Positions 8,882 through 18,091 of a DNA stretch of 64,000 bases are shown here, piece by piece; positions within the stretch are counted from its first letter, which is position 1; every line of letters starts with the position of its first letter. The notes under the pieces are model-generated. The model was not told where the DNA came from. It ran no database searches and worked only from the letters and a program-made list of their open reading frames with translations. The stretch is from contig NZ_JBHSWE010000001.1 of the NCBI RefSeq assembly GCF_042661465.1, positions 3,224,001 to 3,288,000 of the forward strand, written 5' to 3'. The position numbers were made by a program, and so were the translations under genes. The DNA is from Marinobacterium_A aestuariivivens. Its GTDB lineage: Bacteria > Pseudomonadota > Gammaproteobacteria > Pseudomonadales > Balneatricaceae.

Positions 8882-9695
8882 ATGTGGTTGCGCACGAGTT
8901 GTGATCTGACGTTCGATATCGAGGTTCCGACACCCTTTGTGCTGATGCTGCGGCCGCGCAGCGGCGCCCAGCAATGGATCGCGCGGGAGGAATACAAGCT
9001 GGTCCCGAGCATACCGGCGTTCGAGTTCACCGATGACTTCGGCAATCTCTGTCAGCGCCTGATTGCCCCCCGGGGACCTTCGGTGTTCATACGGCCGCCG
9101 AGGTGATGACGGCGGACAGCATCGACCGGGCTCCGGGAGCCCCTTTGTGGAGATCCAGAACCTGCCCGACGAGACGCTCAAGTACCTGTTGCCGAGCCGA
9201 TTCTGCGAGTCGGACCGTTTTGGTCAGATGGCGACCTCGATCACCGCCAATCAGTGGCTGGGCTACGACCAGGTCGCGGCCATCGAGGACTGGCTCAGGA
9301 AGCACATCAGCTATATTCCCGGTAGCAGCGACATACCTGTGTCGGCGGTGGAGGTCAATCTGCGGCAGTCCGGTGTCTGCCGGGACCTGTCCCATCTGGG
9401 CATCGCCCTGTGCCGCAGCCTCAGTATCCCCGCGCGGATGGTGGTGGGGTACCTGCATGGCCTGAAACCGATGGATATGCATGCCTGGTTCGAAGCTTAT
9501 GTCGGCGGTCGCTGGTATACGTTCGATGCGACCCAGTCCCAGCTGGGAGCCGGATACGTGGCGATCGGTTATGGCCGGGATGCGGCGGACGTGGCGGTCT
9601 ACAATCAGTTCGGCCCACCGGTCTATCCCAGTGTGCAGCGGGTGCAGGTGCAGTGCATCGATCCGGACGGTGCCGGTTCCGCGGCATTGCCCTGA
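8882..9695 (+). CDS. Transglutaminase-like cysteine protein (two probable sequence errors)
   Basis: Bacterial transglutaminase-core family: N-terminal beta domain (residues 1-100), then the catalytic core with cysteine in SGVCRDLSH, histidine in MDMHAWFE and aspartate in WYTFDAT. As given, the gene falls into three frames. Adding one C to the C6 run at 9066-9071 and one to the C4 run at 9140-9143 joins them into a continuous protein of about 271 residues. Members act as putative proteases or amide-bond enzymes; the substrate is unknown. Confidence 0.8.
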
Positions 9696-9841
9696 GTCGC
9701 CACTGCCGGGCGCCCGGCCAGCCACGGGCCTGAACCCGCGGCCAACGGTTTTTCCAGCTACCCTGATTACAGTAAAAAGCGCACTTCCGGAGGCTGGTTT
9801 GTACCGGCATCGTCCAGAAGCCTCGAAATCACGGAGACCCG

Positions 9842-10620
9842 ATGAAAGACCTGGATACCGAAAAAAGATCGCAGTGCTGATCGATGCCGAAAACGCCCAG
9901 TATTCGGTGCTCGGCGCGGTGCTGTCGGAACTGTCCAAGCACGGCCATATCGTCATCAAGAAGGCCTATGGCGACTGGAGTTCGACGCACCTGAAGAACT
10001 GGAAGCAGCCGCTCAACGAGCTGGCGATCAATCCGGTGCAGCAGTTCTCCTACACCCAGGGCAAGAACTCCTCCGACGCCGCAATGATCATCGATGCGAT
10101 GGATCTGCTCTACTCGAACCGCTTCGATGCCTTCGCGCTGATCTCCAGCGACAGCGACTTTACCAAGCTGGCCTCGCGGCTGCGCGAATCCCAGATCTAT
10201 GTCTTCGGCGTCGGCGAGCAGAAGACGCCGGTGGCGTTTCGCAACGCCTGTGACGACTTTATCTACACCGAGGTGCTGCGCGGCCTGGACGGCGACGAGG
10301 AGGAGGTTCCCTCCGCCGCAGAATCGCCGGTGCAGCCGTCCACCAAGCGCAAAACCCGGCAGGAACTGTGCAGTGATTCCCGTCTGGTCAAGATCCTCAG
10401 AAACGCCATCAACGAATATGCCGACGACGACGGCTGGGCGCCGCTCGGCAGTTGCGGCCAGCTGATAAAACGGCAGTTTCCGGATTTCGACTCGCGTACC
10501 TACGGCTACCCGACCCTCACCAAGCTGATCGAGGCGATGGAGCTGTTCGAGATCGACAAGCGGCAACTGGGCAGCAACAAGAAGATCCACGATATTTATG
10601 TGCGGGATCCGCGCAGATAG
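9842..10620 (+). CDS. NYN-domain / LOTUS (OST-HTH) protein
   Basis: N-terminal NYN (PIN-like) nuclease domain with acidic residues in IAVLIDAENAQ, SSDAAMIIDAMD and LISSDSDFTKLA, followed by a C-terminal LOTUS/OST-HTH domain from about residue 175. NYN-LOTUS proteins are thought to process or bind RNA. ATG at 9842 is preceded by GGAG, but the A6 run at 9861-9866 needs one more A to connect the start to the conserved frame, giving about 259 residues. The 3' end is repeated in frame immediately after the TAG stop (10621-10812). Confidence 0.8.
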
Positions 10621-10812
10621 CGGGGGCGAGTCGGGGGCCAGCTGATCAAGCGGCGCTCTCGACAACAGGACGCCGACTTCGACTCACGTACCTACGGCTA
10701 CCCGACCCTCACCAAGCTGATCGAGGCGATGGAGCTGTTCGAGATCGACAAGCGGCAACTGGGCAGCAACAAGAAGATCCACGATATCTACGTGCGGGAT
10801 CCGCGCCGATAA
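10456..10812 (+). repeat. Partial tandem duplication of the LOTUS-domain 3' end
   Basis: The last ~165 bases of the NYN-LOTUS gene (10456-10620) recur almost exactly at 10636-10812, ending in their own stop (TAA 10810-10812). The copies differ by a 12-base insertion near the start and a few mostly synonymous changes. Copy 2 is in the same frame as copy 1, so reading through the TAG at 10618-10620 would add a second LOTUS tail of about 63 residues. Confidence 0.85.
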
Positions 10813-10843
10813 GGCTTGCCGGGTCCCGATCAGGAGCTTGCTG

Positions 10844-11722
10844 ATGCTTTTCCCGACCGATTTCGAGACGCTCGATATCCAGACCTCCGGTGCCCGCATC
10901 CATCTCGTGCACGGGGGCAAGGGGCCACCGCTGTTGCTGCTGCATGGTTATCCACAGACCCATGTGATCTGGCATGCGGCGGCACCGCGACTGGCCGAGC
11001 ACTTTCATCTGATCTGTCCCGATCTGCGCGGCTACGGCGACAGCGAAAAGCCGCCGAGTGCAGACGACCATGCCCCCTATTCGAAGCGGGCGATGGCCCG
11101 GGACATGGTGGAAGTGATGGAGCAACTCGGTTACCGGCATTTCGCCGTCGCCGGCCATGACCGGGGAGCCCGGGTGGTGCACCGGATGGCGCTCGATCAT
11201 CCGGATCGCATCGAACGTGCCTGTATCATGGACATCGCGCCGACCTACCATATGTTCAGGACCACGGATCAGTCGTTCGCCACCGGTTACTACCACTGGT
11301 TCTTCCTGATCCAGCCCGACGGACTGCCGGAAAAAATGATCGGCTCCGACCCCGGCTATTACCTGATCGAGAAGCTGAGACGCTGGAGCGCACCCGATGC
11401 GGTCTTCGATCCCGAGGCGGTGGCCGAGTATATCCGCTGCTACAGCGATCCGGCGACAATCCACGCGAGCTGCGAAGACTACCGGGCCGCTGCCACTATT
11501 GATCTGGAGCACGACGAAGCGGACATCGGGCGGATGATCGAGTGTCCGCTGCTGGTGCTCTGGGGCCGTCGCGGTTTTGTCGACAGGGCCTACGATGTAC
11601 TGAAGGTATGGCGCCAGTATGCCAGGAATGTCGAGGGCAGGGCGCTGGACTGCGGTCATTTCCTGCCCGAGGAGGCACCCATCGCCATTGCCGGGGAGTT
11701 ACTCGGCTTTGTCGGAACCTGA
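10844..11722 (+). CDS. Alpha/beta hydrolase, fluoroacetate-dehalogenase type
   Basis: A 292-residue hydrolase that keeps the active-site pattern of fluoroacetate dehalogenases: nucleophile D106 with R107 and R110 (GHDRGAR), D130, the halide pocket H151-W152 (YHWFF) and Y213 (CEDYRA), and base H272 (GHFLPEE). The oxyanion motif HGYPQ is near residue 34. These enzymes cleave C-F or C-Cl in haloacetates; some close relatives act on other haloacids or epoxides. The start at 10844 has AGGAG 7 bases ahead. The frame is intact. Confidence 0.85.
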   Translation: MLFPTDFETLDIQTSGARIHLVHGGKGPPLLLLHGYPQTHVIWHAAAPRLAEHFHLICPDLRGYGDSEKPPSADDHAPYSKRAMARDMVEVMEQLGYRHFAVAGHDRGARVVHRMALDHPDRIERACIMDIAPTYHMFRTTDQSFATGYYHWFFLIQPDGLPEKMIGSDPGYYLIEKLRRWSAPDAVFDPEAVAEYIRCYSDPATIHASCEDYRAAATIDLEHDEADIGRMIECPLLVLWGRRGFVDRAYDVLKVWRQYARNVEGRALDCGHFLPEEAPIAIAGELLGFVGT

Positions 11723-11849
11723 CTGTAGGCTGCCAGAGACATGAATGCGTATCCTGGGCCTGAAAATTCGGCGGGATATTGCGAACCATTCCATTCGTCA
11801 ACAAGGTGCCTGGCAATTGGCGACCGGGGATGGTGCCTTTTGTACCGGA

Positions 11850-11883
11850 TGATCAGCCCGGTATTTTCATACCGGGCTGATCA
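11850..11883. terminator. Strong symmetric hairpin between convergent genes
   Basis: Perfect 14-base arms, TGATCAGCCCGGTA and its complement, around a TTTTCA loop. It lies between the hydrolase (+) and the chemoreceptor (-). Neither side has a clear U-tract, so it is a probable rather than certain bidirectional terminator. Bases 11723-11849 hold no gene. Confidence 0.6.
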
Positions 11884-11909
11884 CCACCGCTTGCTGATGT
11901 GGTTGTCCC

Positions 11910-13876
11910 TCAGGTCCTGAAGCGCGACACCAGCTGTGTCAGCTGGCCGCTGAGGCCGGTCTGTTCACCGGAGTGATGCTCCACTTCGGTGGATATTTCC
12001 TGCAGATCGTTGGCCGATTCGCTGATTGCCAGAATATTCTTGTTGATATCCTCGGTCACCAGTTGCTGTTCTTCGGCGGCGCTGGCGGTCTGCATCGTCA
12101 TGTCCCGGATCTGCTGTACCGCGGCTTCGATACTCTCGAAGGCCTTCATCGCTTCGCCGGACAGGGTGATGGCTTCGCCGGATTCGCTGAGACTGCGCTC
12201 CATGGTGATCGAAACGTCGCGTGTGCGGCTGACCAGCAGGTTGAGGATATTGTTGATTTCCTCGGTCGACTGCTGGGTACGGTTGGCCAGGGTCCGGACT
12301 TCGTCGGCGACCACCGCGAAGCCGCGCCCCTGCTCGCCGGCGCGTGCAGCCTCGATGGCGGCGTTCAGGGCCAGCAGATTGGTCTGGCCGGCGATGTCCT
12401 GGATGGTGGTGAGAATGTTGTTGATGTTCTCGGTTTCCCGCTCCAGGTCAAGGATGACCTCGTTCGAGTGACGGATGCTGTCGCCCAGCTGGCGCACACC
12501 CGTGGAGCTCCTGTCGACGATCTTCTTGCCGTTGCGTGTCGCTTCCAGTCCCTGCTCCGATACATCGGCGGTGTCGATGCAGTTGCGCGCAACTTCGTTG
12601 GCGGTGGAGGCCATTTCGGTCACCGCAGCGGCGATCTGCTCGAGCGAACCGCGCTGATGTCCGGTCGCACCGGCCATATTGCTGGCGCTGCTGTTGGTGC
12701 GGGCGGAGACCTGGTCCATGCGGGTCGCGGTATCCTTGATGGCGATCACCATCCGTTGCGTCGATTCGATGAACTGATTGAACCAGCGCGCCAGCTCGCC
12801 GGTTTCGTCGCGACTGCTCACGTCCAGGCGGGTGGTCAGGTCGCCTTCACCTTCGGCGATGGTTCTAAGGCGATCCTTGACCGAGTTGATCGGGTTGACG
12901 ATGCGGTTGGCGATCACCAGGCTCAGGGCACCGAAAAGCAGTACCAGCACAGCGCTTACGATCAGCGTGGTCCGGGTGAGCTGGCGGGCGCTGGCGAAAA
13001 TTTCGTCGCTCTGCATGAAGCCGACGAATTTCCAGCCGAGATCCGGCGATTCATAGACATTGGCCATATAGTCGACGCCGTCGATCCGGACTTCGATCAG
13101 GCCGGATTTCTGTGCCTGTATTGACTTGAAATGGGGGCGTCGAGGTCGGACAGCGACTTGAAGTTGTTGTCCGGGTTGCTGCCGTCGACCAGCACCTTGC
13201 CGTCGCCCTCGATGGCCATGATGAAGCCGGTCTCGCCGAAGCGGATCTCCTGCACCATGTCGGTCAGGGATTTCAGCGAGACGTCGATTGCCACCACGCC
13301 CTCGAACTCGCCGCGCGCGTTCTTGAACGCCTTCAGCATCGAGACATAGACGCTGTTGTCGCCCTCCCAGTAGTAGCCGTCGCGCCGGACCACCTCGTAG
13401 TTGCCGTTGCGGCCCATGTCGAACCAGGGACGTTTGCGCGGATCCCATTCGCCGTAAGAATAGGTGCCGGGCCACTCAAGGTAACCGCCGTGCCTGTCAC
13501 CCATGTAGACGTAGCCCAGCATCGGGTTGTTGTTGCCGATGGCGCTGAACAGTTCGAACAGTCGCTGCTCGCGTCCGCCGCTGGCCATCGCCACTTCCGA
13601 GGGCTTGCGGCCTTCGCCGAAGTAGGTGCTGATCGCGCCCTTGTCGGTTTCGGCGAGGATCGGGTAGTCCGCCATCATCGACACCTGATCGCCGATCAGG
13701 TCGAAGAAGATGCCGAAGGAGTGGTCGACGATGGAGATATCGAGGCTGCTCGCGTCGAGGAAGCGTTTCTCGGCATCCTCGTTGACGTTACGCAGCGTCA
13801 GCGACGCCACGATGATCACCGGCAGCAGGGTGGTGCAGAGAAAGGCTGCAAGCAGCTTCGTTTTTATACTTGTCAC
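11910..13876 (-). CDS. Methyl-accepting chemotaxis protein with dCache sensor
   Basis: Membrane chemoreceptor: TM1 at residues 6-26, a large periplasmic dCache-type ligand domain (about 30-280; WDPRKRPWF and YYWEGDNSVYVS are typical), TM2 at about 290-312, HAMP, and a cytoplasmic signalling domain with the CheA/CheW-binding tip QTNLLALNAAIEAARAGE. The GTG start at 13876 has GGAG 9 bases ahead. The G5 run at 13133-13137 lacks one base; restoring it joins LDAP to HFKS and gives about 655 residues. The ligand is not predictable; many dCache domains bind amino or organic acids. Confidence 0.88.
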
Positions 13877-14218
13877 AGCAAAGAACTCCGGAAGCGGAAT
13901 ATCGGATTTGGCGGGGCGCCTTTATGCCCGAATGCATCGACGGTTGCAACGGCAACGGCAACGGCAACGGTAGCGGCAGACAAACCGGCCGTTGGCAGGA
14001 AGGCGGCCAGCGCAGGCCGGGCGAGTTCAGCCGGAGGTGCGTGGCGACGGGGTGTTCGCGCGGTCTTCCCTGAGCGGCGGCGGGCGGCACGCCAATACTA
14101 ACCCTAGAGCCGTTGCACGGGTCGGTATTGTCTGTAAGCGACGGCCACATAGCCGATTCACGCCATCGGTGCTGTTCCTGGGCCCGGGTGAACGCGGCCG
14201 GGGATTGCCCGGCCCGGT
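13877..14218. other. Intergenic region with a GCAACG hexamer repeat
   Basis: No gene is seen here. Four tandem GCAACG units occupy 13946-13969. A GC-rich hairpin with a GGCCGGG stem (14196-14214) lies next to the end of the small ORF and could terminate the signalling operon. The chemoreceptor promoter should be in this stretch but is not obvious. Confidence 0.45.
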
Positions 14219-14425
14219 TCAGCTTTCAGGGTCGCCTTTATCCAGTTCGCCGAGCAAGCGGCCGAGATCGATCTGGCGCATTTCCCCGACCGCCAGTTCC
14301 CAGCGCCCTTCGTGGCAGAGGCCGCTGATCCCGGCGTTCTCGTAGGCCTCGAGCGCCGCCTGAATACAGGCATCACGGACAGACGCGGCGAGCCGGTGGT
14401 CCCGATCGTCAGACGGGTCGTTCAT
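14219..14425 (-). CDS. Small conserved-looking cytoplasmic protein, 68 residues
   Basis: No characterised family recognised. The sequence is helical and charged, without membrane segments; features include RDACIQAALEAYE and GLCHEGRWELAVGEM. It overlaps the 3' end of the EAL gene by 17 bases in the same direction and is the last gene of the signalling operon. The overlap and normal codon use suggest a real gene; the function is unknown. Confidence 0.6.
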   Translation of the reverse strand: MNDPSDDRDHRLAASVRDACIQAALEAYENAGISGLCHEGRWELAVGEMRQIDLGRLLGELDKGDPES

Positions 14426-15194
14426 CGAGGGTCTCCTTTGGTTTCAGGGGCTGCAGCACGAGGCCGCCATTGCGTAGCGGGCGCAGTGGCTGCGGCCGGG
14501 AGAAGAGAAATCCCTGGATCAGGTCGACGCCTGCCCAACGGACGAAATCGGCCTGGGTTCGTCGCTCGACGCCTTCGGCGACGACCTGACTGCCGGTCGA
14601 GGCGGCCAGCTCGACAACCTGTCGATAGAAGCTGGCAGCCCAGATCTTTTCCGGTACGGCACTCATTAGACCCAAATCCAGCTTCAGAATATCGAAACCG
14701 CCGGCCTGCAGCCTCCCCAGATTCGAATAGCCGGCCCCGAAATCGTCCATCGCCACCAGGAAGCCGGCCTGGCGCAGGGCCTCGACCCGCTCCGGCACCA
14801 GTCGCTGCTCCAACGCGTCCTCGCTGATCTCCAGTACCAGGCGGCGGCGCCATTCTGGTGGCAAGGACTGCAACGTCGACTCCATCAGTTCGTCGAACAG
14901 CGCATCGGCCGCGAGAAGCTCGCCGGCCAGGTTGAACCAGAGTGAACCGTCCAGGTGCCACTGCGCATCGAGAGCCTGTACCGCTGCGACCTGGGCGATC
15001 GTGAAGTCCAGTAGCCTTCGAGGCTCGGCCTTCAGCCAGGCGAACAGCCTCTGCGGTGGCACTGCCTCGTCGCTGCCGGCAAGGCGGGCCCGGGTCAGTA
15101 TCTCGCGTCCGTACAGCCCGTCCAGCGCACTGGACACCAGTCCCTGCTGGAACCAACACAGTTGCAGCCTGTGGCCGGCCAGTTGCAGCTGCAT
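14409..15194 (-). CDS. EAL-domain protein (probable c-di-GMP phosphodiesterase)
   Basis: Stand-alone cytoplasmic EAL domain, 261 residues. The EAL-equivalent motif is degenerate or shifted at the N-terminus, but most catalytic elements are visible: WFNLAG (asparagine), LVLEISED (glutamate), MDDFGAGYSNLG (double aspartate and loop 6), DILKLDLGLM (lysine), VVAEGVER (glutamate) and IQGFLFSRP (glutamine). Activity is plausible but unproven. It follows the HHE-like gene by 2 bases, so the two should be co-translated. The context links c-di-GMP turnover to a soluble chemoreceptor. Confidence 0.8.
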   Translation of the reverse strand: MQLQLAGHRLQLCWFQQGLVSSALDGLYGREILTRARLAGSDEAVPPQRLFAWLKAEPRRLLDFTIAQVAAVQALDAQWHLDGSLWFNLAGELLAADALFDELMESTLQSLPPEWRRRLVLEISEDALEQRLVPERVEALRQAGFLVAMDDFGAGYSNLGRLQAGGFDILKLDLGLMSAVPEKIWAASFYRQVVELAASTGSQVVAEGVERRTQADFVRWAGVDLIQGFLFSRPQPLRPLRNGGLVLQPLKPKETLDERPV

Positions 15195-15196
15195 GT

Positions 15197-15679
15197 TCAG
15201 TCCCTCGCCCCGCCATAGCGCCTGTAGTAGCCGTCCTCGACCTCGAGCCGCTCCTGAATCTCCGCCAGTAGTCCAAGGATCGCCGTCTGTTGCTCCCCGT
15301 TCAGCACCGGAGCGTGGTGACTCAGTTTTTCCCGCTGCAGAAAGTCGGCCGTGGACTCCAGTACCCGGCGCAATCCTTCATAACCTTGGCGCAGGCGCCG
15401 CAGGTCCTCGCTGCCGCGACCCGAATGCGTCTGCACTGCAGGATCGAGACAGCAGGACTCGAGTTCCAGGTGCATCAGCACTGCCCGTCCGAGTCGGCGC
15501 AACCGGGCCTCGATCCGGTGCAGATGGCAGTCGGGAGCGCTGACGGACGTCCTGATTTGATCGATTTCGAGCCTGATATCCCGATGGTGCTGCAACAGTA
15601 CCGCCGACCATTCGGCGGCGCGATGATCGGTATCCGAGAACGCGGCGGTCAGATGTTCGCACACCAGCGGACGGTTCAT
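15197..15679 (-). CDS. Four-helix protein resembling hemerythrin HHE domains
   Basis: A 160-residue all-helical protein. LLQHHRDI in the first helix and an HxxxE pair in LMHLELES in the second resemble hemerythrin metal ligands, and the last helix has RLEVEDGYYRRY. The third-helix histidines usual in oxygen-binding hemerythrins are not evident, so metal binding is uncertain. Its ATG overlaps the upstream chemoreceptor stop (ATGA). The context suggests a sensor or partner protein in the same pathway. Confidence 0.5.
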   Translation of the reverse strand: MNRPLVCEHLTAAFSDTDHRAAEWSAVLLQHHRDIRLEIDQIRTSVSAPDCHLHRIEARLRRLGRAVLMHLELESCCLDPAVQTHSGRGSEDLRRLRQGYEGLRRVLESTADFLQREKLSHHAPVLNGEQQTAILGLLAEIQERLEVEDGYYRRYGGARD

Positions 15680-16800
15680 TGCGGCGTTTCCGGAATCTGC
15701 CCGACCAGCTCGAGCAGGATCGCCTCGACGCTCCGGTACTGTTCTTCCATACGGCGGGCCTGTTCGCGGGCCCCGTCGGTATCGCCGGCATCGGCCAGCA
15801 TGATCGCCCGCTCGGCATGCTGATGGACGAGGTCATGGGGCTTTTCCAGCGCCAGGAAGCGGTGCTGCCCGGCGAACCGCTGCCGCACCTCGGGCGCGCC
15901 GTACCACTTGCCGATACCGCAGTCGCGGGACGACGGTATCGCCGCCCGTGCCTGGCCGGCCGGGTTGTTGACGTAGGCGATGACGTCGGTGCGCAGGAAG
16001 GTCTCGTCGATCATCGCGAGTTCCAGCCGGGCACGCCAGTTGGCGCACTCCAGTCCGGCCTGGGTCGCGCTGATCCGTTCCAGCTCCATGCCGAGACCGT
16101 CCAGCGTGCTGACGGTGCCGCTGGCGATGCCGTCGATGTTGCTGGATAGTGTCTGGTTGAGATCGGCCAGTTCGGACGATGCCGCCGCGAGCCGCTGCAG
16201 CAAGCCGTCTGCAGCCTTCGCCGAGGACGCCGTGGTCGCCGACAGGGCGCGGACTTCGCCGGCGACGATGGCGAAACCGCGGCCATGCTCGCCGGCGCGT
16301 GCCGCTTCGATGGCCGCATTGACGGAGAGCAGATTGGTCTGGGATGCGATCTTGCCGATCTCGCCGACTATCCCGGAGATCTGCTGCAGTTCGCCCGAAA
16401 GCGCCTCGAAGGTCGTGAATTGCTGGCCCTGAAGTTGCGTCACGCCGGTAAGCTCCGTTGCCAATTGCTCGATGCGTTCACCGGCGGCACGGGACACCGA
16501 CACTGCCGCACCGATCGCCGTACTGGACCCGAGCAGATTCTCGTCGAGCCAGGCGAAGGACTTGCGCATCCGCCGCATGCGCAGCGACAACGCCTGCAAC
16601 TCCGATTCGTAATGGACCCGGCCATTCTCGGATTCGGCCAGCGCCTGCCGCCACTTCTCGGCCTGTTGCCGCGCTTCCTCGGCCTGGCGCTGCGCGACGG
16701 CGAGTTCCGCCTGCAACCGCTGCAGTTCGGCCTCCCGCATCGACGCGACAGAGGACTTGTCGTTGATCATCCACTCCAGCAGGCCGGTGACGAAACTCAT
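15676..16800 (-). CDS. Soluble chemoreceptor with C-terminal zinc-binding (CZB) domain
   Basis: A 374-residue cytoplasmic methyl-accepting protein without membrane segments. It has an N-terminal coiled coil (residues 20-75), a signalling domain with tip SQTNLLSVNAAIEAARAGE near 153-171, then a CZB domain from about 245. The CZB ligand positions appear as C252 (LECANW), C294 (DCGIGKW), H322 and H326 (KPHDLVHQH); the first is normally histidine. The start at 16800 has AAGGAG 6 bases ahead; a longer frame to 16830 is less likely. CZB receptors sense zinc or hypochlorite. First gene of a four-gene operon. Confidence 0.85.
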   Translation of the reverse strand: MSFVTGLLEWMINDKSSVASMREAELQRLQAELAVAQRQAEEARQQAEKWRQALAESENGRVHYESELQALSLRMRRMRKSFAWLDENLLGSSTAIGAAVSVSRAAGERIEQLATELTGVTQLQGQQFTTFEALSGELQQISGIVGEIGKIASQTNLLSVNAAIEAARAGEHGRGFAIVAGEVRALSATTASSAKAADGLLQRLAAASSELADLNQTLSSNIDGIASGTVSTLDGLGMELERISATQAGLECANWRARLELAMIDETFLRTDVIAYVNNPAGQARAAIPSSRDCGIGKWYGAPEVRQRFAGQHRFLALEKPHDLVHQHAERAIMLADAGDTDGAREQARRMEEQYRSVEAILLELVGQIPETPQ

Positions 16801-17373
16801 GCGCGCTCCTTGTCGAAAAGCACTTGGCAACAGCCGCCATGCTATATCAAGATGTAAATTAAATACATATTAATATCCCATCGGTCCGTGCCGGCGGCCG
16901 GCACCGCAGGCACATGGCGTTGATCCCAATAAGCTGTCGTGGCAGGGCCGGGTCACGTAAGCCGGCGTTACGCAAATAACTGCTCCTGCATGTCCGGAGC
17001 GCCGGACCGCCGCCCATAGGCCGGCCAGGGTCTAGATCCCTGTTACGATGGCCTGTTGCCCACATCCCTGTGCCCGGCTTGGCCCATACTCTGCCCCCCG
17101 GGGAGTCCGGGAGCAGGCCACCAGCTCATACAGGGTGCTGCTTGTCCGCGCAGGCCGCAGTAACCGGGGCGCACGTCGCATGGCTTCAGCTCGGTGAACG
17201 ACCTGTTCTTTTCTGTTATGGGATCATGTGAAAAGGCTCTAAGAATGGGAGCGCCATATCGGTGGCGGCAGGCTGACTCTTCTATCTTTAGTCATGCTGT
17301 ATCGGCTTCTTACAAGCCGTTCTCAGTTCACATAGGTCCATGGAATCAGCTTGACGGACAAGGAGATGACTCA
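16801..17373. other. Divergent intergenic region of about 570 bases
   Basis: An AT-rich segment at 16843-16876 upstream of the chemoreceptor operon probably holds its promoter, though no clean -35/-10 pair stands out. A second lower-GC stretch at 17195-17340 precedes the CHRD gene. No gene or RNA is recognised. Confidence 0.4.
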
Positions 17374-17858
17374 ATGAAACGCTATTTATCGGCTACACCC
17401 ATCTTGGCCCTGTTGTTCCTCGTATCCGGTGCCGTTTATGGTGGTGATCTGGAGTTCAAGGCCGAGCTGACCGGTTTCGAGGAGGTGCCCGTTGCGGTCG
17501 AAACGGATACGACGGGCGAAGCCAAGTTCGAGGTCGACGACGACATGACGGAAATGGAGTTCGAGCTCGAAATCGAAGATGCCTTCGGTATTCTGGGCGT
17601 AGCCGGAGCTCATATTCACTGCGCTCCCGCAGGCGTGAATGGTCCTGTCGTCGTGTTCCTGGCCGGTGCGGTACCGGGCGGCCTCGATGGCAAGGTGGAA
17701 ATCAAGGCGACGGTCTCCGATGCCAACATTGTCGACCCGGCGTGCGGTGCTACGCTGGCGGAGTTGATCGACAGCATGGCGGCAGGCAATACCTACGTTA
17801 ATGTCCACAGTATTGATAATCCGGGGGCGAGGTACGCGGGCAGATCGAACTCGATTGA
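17374..17858 (+). CDS. Exported CHRD-domain protein
   Basis: Signal peptide (residues 1-23, ending VSGAVYGG) followed by one CHRD domain; AHIHCAPAGVNGPVVVFL and NTYVNVHS are typical. AAGGAG lies 8 bases before the ATG. One base is missing from the G5 run at 17823-17827; restoring it gives the family ending NPGGEVRGQIELD and a stop at 17858, for 161 residues. The uncorrected frame runs on to 18009 with unrelated sequence. CHRD proteins are periplasmic or secreted with unknown biochemical role. Confidence 0.82.
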
Positions 17859-17903
17859 CGATCAGTTGCACCAGCCGATCGGGATCGATTCGGCACATTC
17901 ACC

Positions 17904-17928
17904 GACCGCCGCCCCTGAGGCGGCGGTC
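17904..17928 (+). terminator. GC-rich hairpin after the CHRD gene
   Basis: Perfect 10-base arms GACCGCCGCC / GGCGGCGGTC around CCTGA, about 45 bases after the corrected CHRD stop. No U-tract follows. The position supports the corrected stop at 17858, because the uncorrected frame would run through it. Confidence 0.55.
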
Positions 17929-18091
17929 CCGTTCGTCGAGCCCGGAGTCCAGTCCTTCTGTAAACAGTCCATTCCAAACTGTCATCTGGTTAATAAAACA
18001 AATCAATAGCTCAAAAAAATAAACTTAATAAATATATCGATCTGTCCGACACTGTTCCCGTCACTTGAACAACAACAAAAGGGACAGCACC

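Noticed and set aside
13946..13969. GCAACG hexamer repeat as a coding Asn-Gly repeat protein
   Set aside because: The only frame through it is short, lacks a start signal and lies in the gap upstream of the chemoreceptor.
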